Assembly: GCA_009691815.1 (NCBI GenBank)
Contig: SIAL01000165.1
Location: forward strand, 1 to 7,594
Direction: 5' to 3'
DNA length: 7,594 nucleotides
DNA from: Gemmataceae bacterium
GTDB taxonomy: Bacteria > Planctomycetota > Planctomycetia > Gemmatales > Gemmataceae
Shown here: piece after piece, positions 1 through 4,722 of the stretch
Layout of the letters: each line of letters starts with the position of its first letter
Numbering within the stretch: the first letter of the stretch is position 1
The notes under the pieces: generated by a model
What the model was told of the DNA's origin: nothing
The model's database searches: none
Seen by the model: the letters and a program-made list of their open reading frames with translations, nothing else
Translations under genes and position numbers: made by a program

Positions 1-1070
1 GCCGGGTTTATCGCCTTGTGCAAACCCTTGTTCGCCGTGATCTGAAAAGCTTCCGGAACCGCCTCGATACCATTTAATACATGGGTAATGGTCGGTCCCA
101 AACGGACCCGACCCGAGGCGACTAGGCGCACCGTGTGTTCCAAATGGGCCTTGGTGCTAATATCGGGAAATAGGTAGCGGAGGCTCCGTTCCCGCAAAAG
201 ATCGACATCCAATTCCAAAGGGCCGCCAAACCAAGAAACGCCAATCACTTTTCCGCCGGACCGAACCGAGTCGATGGCTTGTCTAAGGGTTTGGGTCCCG
301 GCCAACCCCTGTTTGGGACTGCCCCCCGCACATTCAAAAACCACATCTCCACCATTGCCCTCGGTTAGGTCCAAGATCGCCTCAACCACATCGGTGTTTC
401 GTGCATTGATCGCATGGTCCGCCCCGAGCTCTTTGGACATTAGGCAAGATTCTTCGCGGACATCCACCGTGATAACCCTACCAGCCCCGCTGATTCGGGC
501 GATTTGCAAGCACTCAAGCCCCATGCTTCCCTGACCAAATAGAACCACCGTGTCGCCCATCTGTATCGAAGCCGTTTCAACTGCGGCAATGCTGTCACTT
601 AAGGATTGCAAACAGGCGGCTTCGCTGTTTGAAATGGCATCATCGACTTTGACCAAAGCAATGGCAGGCAAAAGAGCCAATTCGCTAAAACAGCCGGGCA
701 AGTCAAATCCGATTACTGGTCCCTTGCGACAAAGATAACTTCGCTCGGACAAACACAACGGACATTTTTCGCAGGGGAGTTTGGCCCGCGCCGCCACCCG
801 GTCGCCTACCTTAAAACCAGAAACGCCTTCCCCCATCTCAACAATGCGGGCGCAAAACTCGTGACCAAAAAGCTGGACGGGGGCCTCCGTGGCAAAACGC
901 TTTTTGATCCGATCAAAGGCAAGAGTCGGTATGCCAAAGGCAAGTTGGGCCTCCGTCACACTGGGTTGGACGCAAAGGGGTTCCACGATCACATGGCGAG
1001 GTAAAAGGGTCGGGGGAGGGACATCATCGAGTCGCATATCGTTGAAGCCATAAAAACGCCAAGCTTTCAT
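1..1070 (-). CDS. Zinc-dependent medium-chain alcohol dehydrogenase (C-terminus cut by window edge)
   Basis: The frame is open from an ATG at 1070 to the window edge, giving 356 codons read by hand. Typical family length is about 340-380 residues, so only a short C-terminal piece should be missing. The start has a good ribosome binding site (AAAGGA, 7 nt upstream). Residues 1-150 form the GroES-like catalytic domain: GHE motif at 69-71 (His70, Glu71) and a structural zinc set Cys100, Cys103, Cys106, Cys114 (CxxCxxCx7C). The Rossmann domain carries GQGSMG at 179-184, and Asp203 at the end of the second strand suggests NAD rather than NADP. The catalytic zinc site is not of the common C-G-x-D type: Cys33 sits in LCVQPS, and an L-S-D segment (Asp159) falls where formaldehyde dehydrogenase-like members use Asp as third ligand. 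There is no signal peptide, so it should be cytosolic. It probably oxidises an alcohol or reduces an aldehyde or ketone; substrate unknown. It may be the last step of the pathway encoded upstream. Confidence 0.93.
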   Translation of the reverse strand, partial: MKAWRFYGFNDMRLDDVPPPTLLPRHVIVEPLCVQPSVTEAQLAFGIPTLAFDRIKKRFATEAPVQLFGHEFCARIVEMGEGVSGFKVGDRVAARAKLPCEKCPLCLSERSYLCRKGPVIGFDLPGCFSELALLPAIALVKVDDAISNSEAACLQSLSDSIAAVETASIQMGDTVVLFGQGSMGLECLQIARISGAGRVITVDVREESCLMSKELGADHAINARNTDVVEAILDLTEGNGGDVVFECAGGSPKQGLAGTQTLRQAIDSVRSGGKVIGVSWFGGPLELDVDLLRERSLRYLFPDISTKAHLEHTVRLVASGRVRLGPTITHVLNGIEAVPEAFQITANKGLHKAINP

Positions 1071-1077
1071 ATTTTAT

Positions 1078-1083
1078 TCCTTT
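1078..1083 (-). promoter_or_regulatory. Ribosome binding site of the dehydrogenase gene
   Basis: AAAGGA lies 7 nt before the ATG at 1070. It is the clearest Shine-Dalgarno sequence in the window and fixes the start of the dehydrogenase. Confidence 0.7.
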
Positions 1084-1124
1084 AGAGATCGTCGTAATAG
1101 TTGTTAAAGCCTACCTCAATACTT

Positions 1125-1143
1125 AAAACCGAAACGGTCGGTT
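1125..1143 (-). terminator. Weak hairpin at the end of the PAL-like gene, possible attenuator or terminator
   Basis: On the minus strand, AACCGA (1143-1138) pairs with TCGGTT (1132-1127) around a five-base loop CCGTT, followed by only two further T before AAG. The first stem base is the last base of the TGA stop codon of the PAL-like gene. The stem is short (6 bp, half G-C) and the T run is only four bases, two of them in the stem. A strong intrinsic terminator is unlikely; it could give partial termination or protect the transcript end between genes 4 and 5. Confidence 0.3.
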
Positions 1144-2159
1144 CAGGTTGTTACACTTAGGCGGACAAACTTTTGCAAAGAGTGGCAATCCGGGGAAACG
1201 AGTCCTCGGTTGCCCCCCGCCGACATGACAACCTCCGCGACATAGACATCGCCCCGGGAATCAAGGCAAATATCATGCGGAGCAAAAAAGTCACCGGGGG
1301 CGGTGGGATTGTCGCCTCCTCCCCAACGATTGACAAGTTCGCCTTTAGCGTTGAAAACGCTTACCCGGCCGCCAGTCGCTTTGGCAGAGGGAGCCGAGGT
1401 CCCCGGCCACATTCCGGCACGGTAACCGAGTTCCGCGACAAACAAATTGCCAATCCGATCAAAGGCGATTTGGCAAGGTCGGGCAATGCCTTTCCACTCG
1501 TCCAGAAATTGTCCAGTTGGGGAGAAAAGTTGGATCCGGTGGTTTTCCCGATCTGCGACAAACACCGTTCCCTTTTGATCCACCGCGATCCCGTGGGGTA
1601 CTTGAAAGGCACCAAGTCCATGGCCTGGTTCTCCCCAAGAAAACAATAACCGACCATCCGAGGTGAATTTGTGAATGCGGGCGTTTCCGTAACCATCCGA
1701 GACATAAATATCCCCCTCGGCGGAAAGGGCGACATTGGTCGGAAAATGAAAGGGTAGTCCGGCCAATTGAATCGTTCGATAATCAATGCTGGTGGCCCCG
1801 GTAATCGAAGGCTTCCCGCTGGTCCCCAATGTCATCAAGAGCCTACCCTCGGGGGTGAATTTCCTCACGGTATGGTCGAGATCGTCGGTGCAATATACCG
1901 AATCATCCGGTCCAATGGTAATACCGTGGGCCCGCGCAAATACGCCCTCGCCCCACGAGGTCACGAAGGATCCGTCACGGTCGAATACCATGATCGGATG
2001 ATCACCCCGATTGAAAACAAAGACTCGGTCTTTGGAATCGGTCGCGATGGCGGCAACCTCGGTCCAACCCCAATTGTCCGGCAATTGGGCCCAACCGCTA
2101 TTCGCCTCGTATGGGCTATTCGCCTCGTATGGGACGAGGGAGTCATTTTTTTCGGTCAT
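1143..2159 (-). CDS. NHL-repeat six-bladed beta-propeller, peptidyl-alpha-hydroxyglycine alpha-amidating lyase (PAL)-like
   Basis: This 338-residue protein is built almost entirely of NHL-type propeller blades; clear blade starts fall near residues 33, 78, 138, 187, 228 and 294. Compared from memory with the rat PAL catalytic core, whose zinc lyase splits peptidyl-hydroxyglycine into amide plus glyoxylate, the active-site residues seem kept. These are RGDH 51-54 (Arg51), His78 in HGI, Tyr157 in DGYGNARI, His189 in VPHGIAVD, Arg204 in ADRENHRI, and His295-Asp296 in PHDI. His78, His189 and His295 would be the zinc ligands. Whether the bacterial protein acts on peptides or on another carbinolamide or hydroxy compound cannot be told. 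No signal peptide is visible: the N-terminus is polar, and a TAA lies in frame two codons before the ATG, ruling out a longer start. Residues 10-21 contain the duplicated PYEANS unit. The start is 6 nt after the SMP-30 gene; GGGGA at 2175-2171 is a distant (11 nt) possible ribosome binding site, so coupling to the upstream gene is likely. A non-enzymatic NHL scaffold is the alternative. Confidence 0.9.
   Translation of the reverse strand: MTEKNDSLVPYEANSPYEANSGWAQLPDNWGWTEVAAIATDSKDRVFVFNRGDHPIMVFDRDGSFVTSWGEGVFARAHGITIGPDDSVYCTDDLDHTVRKFTPEGRLLMTLGTSGKPSITGATSIDYRTIQLAGLPFHFPTNVALSAEGDIYVSDGYGNARIHKFTSDGRLLFSWGEPGHGLGAFQVPHGIAVDQKGTVFVADRENHRIQLFSPTGQFLDEWKGIARPCQIAFDRIGNLFVAELGYRAGMWPGTSAPSAKATGGRVSVFNAKGELVNRWGGGDNPTAPGDFFAPHDICLDSRGDVYVAEVVMSAGGNRGLVSPDCHSLQKFVRLSVTT
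2097..2132. repeat. Exact 18-bp tandem duplication inside the PAL-like gene
   Basis: Two adjacent identical 18-base units (gctattcgcctcgtatgg on the plus strand) at 2097-2114 and 2115-2132, with one more matching base after the second unit. The length is a multiple of three, so the frame is kept and the protein reads PYEANS twice at residues 10-21. The lack of any mismatch, even at synonymous positions, suggests a recent duplication. Confidence 0.95.
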
Positions 2160-2165
2160 CTGGCT

Positions 2166-3236
2166 TTAGTTCCCCGCCTTTTGGGGGTGAAATCCTTGCG
2201 TTTTGAGGCGAATGCGAAACAGACTTTTGTCGATGGTGACATAGAGCAGATTGCTATCGGTGCCACCGCCAAATTCGACATTGCTAGGTATCCCTTTCCA
2301 ATCTTCGAAGAGGCCGGATTGATTGATTGGTCCTGTTGGGATGAAGGCCAATTCCTTGCCTTTTGGATTAACGACCAAAATCCCGGGACGCGAGAGGCTC
2401 CTTGAGGCGATGTAAAGATTTCCTGTGGCATCCACCCGCATTCCATCACTGCCGTTTTCTTTGCCGAAATCGATGACCGTTTTCCTTGGACCGTTTACTC
2501 GTCCTTGGTCATCCAATGGAAACGAATAAATTTTCATTGCTCCTCGTTTTGGCTCCGGGTCCGATGGGCTAAGGCGGTTACCACCGTTGTTGTGGTCGGC
2601 GACATACATGGTAAGCTGGTCCGGGCTAAGGGCAATGCCGTTTGGTTTTTCCACTTCGCAAGTGATCTCGGAAACGCTTCCATCTTTTTCGATGCGGTAC
2701 ACCGCCTCATGGGCCAATTCGCGGGGTTCGGTTCCGCCGTAACGGGGATCGGTGAAGTAAATGAGCCCTTTCAGGCTCACACACATATCGTTTGGCGAAT
2801 TGAATCGTTTGCCCTGATAGCGGTCGGCAATTGGTTCGCTTTGACCGGTTTTCAGATTCCAGCGTCGTAGGCTACGGGTGCCTCCATCCGCGCCATCACA
2901 GGAAAGAAGGTTGCCGACAAGGTCGAAAGCCAAGCCATTTGATTTTCCCGAATTGCTGGTAAAAGTGGTCGTTTTCCCGGTTGTGGGATCGAAACGAAGA
3001 ATCATGCCATTTTCTTTGCCAAAGGGAAGATCGGTAAAATAGATGCTGCCGTCGGGAGCGAGAGCCGGGCCTTCGGTCAGCCCGCTGTTGAGGGCCATTT
3101 TCCTGATGTGGATTCTTTCCAAAACGGCACCCTTTGGAACAATGGGGTTTTCCACCAATGAGTCAGCCCTTGCAGAAGTTGGGCAAAAAAGACAAAAGAC
3201 GAGATAAATTCCTAGAATTCGGTTTCGGTAACTCAT
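2166..3236 (-). CDS. SMP-30/gluconolactonase-family beta-propeller hydrolase, exported
   Basis: A 356-residue protein with a Sec signal peptide: basic n-region, hydrophobic residues 8-18, probable cleavage after Ala-Arg-Ala at 22-24. The rest is an SMP-30/gluconolactonase/LRE propeller. Hallmarks are Glu55 in TEGP, Asn149 in SPND, and Asp264 in SDGM, which match the three divalent-metal ligands of the family (Glu, Asn, Asp). KSNGLAFD at 98-105, CDGADGGTR at 113-121, KPNGIALSPD at 197-206 and the C-terminal FGGGTDSNLLYVT are also family-typical. Characterised members hydrolyse sugar lactones such as gluconolactone, or other lactones and phosphoesters; here a periplasmic lactonase is likely but the substrate is unknown. 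The ATG overlaps the stop of the DUF1501 gene as ATGA (3236-3233), with GAAAGG 9 nt upstream, which supports this start and translational coupling. The TAA stop is followed in the same frame by the PAL-like gene after two codons. Confidence 0.93.
   Translation of the reverse strand: MSYRNRILGIYLVFCLFCPTSARADSLVENPIVPKGAVLERIHIRKMALNSGLTEGPALAPDGSIYFTDLPFGKENGMILRFDPTTGKTTTFTSNSGKSNGLAFDLVGNLLSCDGADGGTRSLRRWNLKTGQSEPIADRYQGKRFNSPNDMCVSLKGLIYFTDPRYGGTEPRELAHEAVYRIEKDGSVSEITCEVEKPNGIALSPDQLTMYVADHNNGGNRLSPSDPEPKRGAMKIYSFPLDDQGRVNGPRKTVIDFGKENGSDGMRVDATGNLYIASRSLSRPGILVVNPKGKELAFIPTGPINQSGLFEDWKGIPSNVEFGGGTDSNLLYVTIDKSLFRIRLKTQGFHPQKAGN
3233..3236 (-). promoter_or_regulatory. ATGA start/stop overlap between the DUF1501 and SMP-30 genes
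   Basis: The TGA of the DUF1501 gene (3235-3233) overlaps the ATG of the SMP-30 gene (3236-3234). This four-base overlap is a usual sign of translational coupling in one transcript. Confidence 0.9.
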
Positions 3237-4708
3237 GCTAAAATACCTTTCACAATATGGGCATCAAGGACGCCGGTAAGTCGCTCTCTAAGGCCATTAT
3301 CCATAACGAACAATTGATCGTGGTGAAGCCCAAGGAGGTGAAGGATGGTTGCGTGCCAGTCCGCGACGCTGACCCGGTTTTCCACGGCGGCGAGGCCGAT
3401 CTCATCTGTGGCGCCATATGCGGTACCGGGTTTTATCCCCGCCCCCGCCATCCAGGTGGTAAAGGCGTTTTTGTTGTGGTCCCGGCCTGCTTTGCGTTCG
3501 TCTTTGTCCGGGGACAATTGGGCGATGGGGAGCCTGCCAAATTCTCCACCCCAGACCACCAAAGTACTATCGAAAAGGCCCCGTTGTTTTAGGTCACCCA
3601 ACAAAGCGGCAATCGGTTGGTCTGTCCTTTCACAGGCTTTTTTCATGTCGCTGGCCAACCCTGTGTGGTTATCCCAAATCTGGGCGTTGATATAAAGCTG
3701 AACAAATCGCACGCCGCGTTCCACCAGTCGCCGGGCAATAAGGCAGCGACGGCCATACGAGTCGGTCGGTTCACGGCCAATGCCGTAAAGTTCTTTGGCC
3801 TCTTTGCTTTCGCCGGAAATATCAAGGGCATCGCTTGCAGCCAACTGCATCCTCGCCGCCAGTTCATAGCTTTCCATCCGGGCGTCGAGTGTGGGTTGGC
3901 CGGGTCGCATTTTTCGATGCAATTTGTCCAGTTCGGTGCGTAATTTGACCTCGGTTTGGATAACCTCCAAGGGCCGTTCCACCTCGGGGCGCAGGTTTAA
4001 TACGGGCGAACCGGTTGGGCGAAAGCGGGTACCCTGAAAGGTTGGCGGCAAAAACCCGGCCTGCCAATTTTCCACACCGTTGATGGGTAACCCTAAAGGG
4101 TCATCCAGGACAATATACGCCGGCAGATTTTCGGATTCGCTTCCCAATCCGTACACCACCCACGAACCCAGCGTAGGCCGCCCCGGACCCATCTTCCCCG
4201 ATTGGATGAGGTAAATGGCGGGTTCGTGAGTCAGGTTGGTGGTGTGCATCGATCGGATAAAAGCAATGTCATCGACTTTTTTGGCCAAGTGGGGCATGGC
4301 ATCCGAAACCCAAGCGCCGCTTTGGCCATGTTTGGCAAAACGAAAGGGGCTTTTCATCAAAGCTCCAGCGCTTTGCGGGTTTTCCACCTCCCCAGCGATC
4401 TTGTCGAAGTAGGTTTTGCCATGATTTTTATCGAGGAACGGTTTCGGATCGAACAGATCCATTTGGCTCGGCCCACCATTCATGAAAAGGTGGATTACCG
4501 ACTTTGCCTTCGAGGGAAAGTGAGGTTGACGGGGCTTGAGGTTGGCAGGCTCGGTGGCGAATCCTTCCGAGCCAAAAAGCTTGGAAGAAAGCGAGGAATC
4601 TTGGTTGAACAAATAGGCAAGGGCCGCACCGCAGATGCCTCCCGGCACTCTGTTGAACAAATCCCGTCGGGTAAATACCGGGGAGCCCAATGGGTTTTTT
4701 TCAGTCAT
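3233..4708 (-). CDS. DUF1501 family protein, Tat-exported, sulfatase/alkaline phosphatase-like fold
   Basis: A 491-residue protein, full length for DUF1501. The N-terminus has a twin-arginine signal: TRRDLFNR at 13-20 followed by a Gly/Ala-rich hydrophobic stretch to about 33. Family motifs in order: HLFMNGGPSQMDLFDPKP at 73-90, HTTNLTHEPA at 155-164, WDNHTG at 345-350, WGGEFGR at 386-392, GRDHN at 408-412, and DWHATILHLLGL at 450-461. The Asp and His residues in these motifs (Asp346, His348, Asp410, His411, His452) are likely metal ligands by analogy with the alkaline phosphatase superfamily. The sulfatase formylglycine signature C-x-P-S-R is absent, so classical sulfatase activity is not supported. 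DUF1501 genes in Planctomycetota usually follow a cytochrome/DUF1549/DUF1553 gene, as here (14 nt gap), and probably work with it in the envelope; the biochemical role is not established. The ribosome binding site is poor (only GGTAAC upstream), so its translation may depend on the upstream gene. Confidence 0.95.
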   Translation of the reverse strand: MTEKNPLGSPVFTRRDLFNRVPGGICGAALAYLFNQDSSLSSKLFGSEGFATEPANLKPRQPHFPSKAKSVIHLFMNGGPSQMDLFDPKPFLDKNHGKTYFDKIAGEVENPQSAGALMKSPFRFAKHGQSGAWVSDAMPHLAKKVDDIAFIRSMHTTNLTHEPAIYLIQSGKMGPGRPTLGSWVVYGLGSESENLPAYIVLDDPLGLPINGVENWQAGFLPPTFQGTRFRPTGSPVLNLRPEVERPLEVIQTEVKLRTELDKLHRKMRPGQPTLDARMESYELAARMQLAASDALDISGESKEAKELYGIGREPTDSYGRRCLIARRLVERGVRFVQLYINAQIWDNHTGLASDMKKACERTDQPIAALLGDLKQRGLFDSTLVVWGGEFGRLPIAQLSPDKDERKAGRDHNKNAFTTWMAGAGIKPGTAYGATDEIGLAAVENRVSVADWHATILHLLGLHHDQLFVMDNGLRERLTGVLDAHIVKGILA

Positions 4709-4722
4709 CGGGTTACCGTGGG

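Noticed and set aside
274..738. Short plus-strand open frames opposite the dehydrogenase
   Set aside because: The minus strand reads through as a dehydrogenase with all expected motifs; these are shadows.
1084..1124. Possible promoter in the spacer before the dehydrogenase
   Set aside because: TTGAGG and TATTAC are present but only 14 nt apart, and no other pair fits; not enough to call.
1767..2405. Plus-strand open frame across the end of the SMP-30 gene and the start of the PAL-like gene
   Set aside because: It is antisense to two well-supported genes. Its translation shows no domain and it includes the reverse complement of the 18-bp repeat.
4694..4708. Programmed frameshifting at the A7 runs near the starts of genes 2 and 4
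   Set aside because: Both proteins read normally in one frame from these starts, and no alternative product is visible.
3233..4708. Calling the DUF1501 protein a sulfatase
   Set aside because: It shares the general fold but lacks the C-x-P-S-R signature needed for formylglycine formation.
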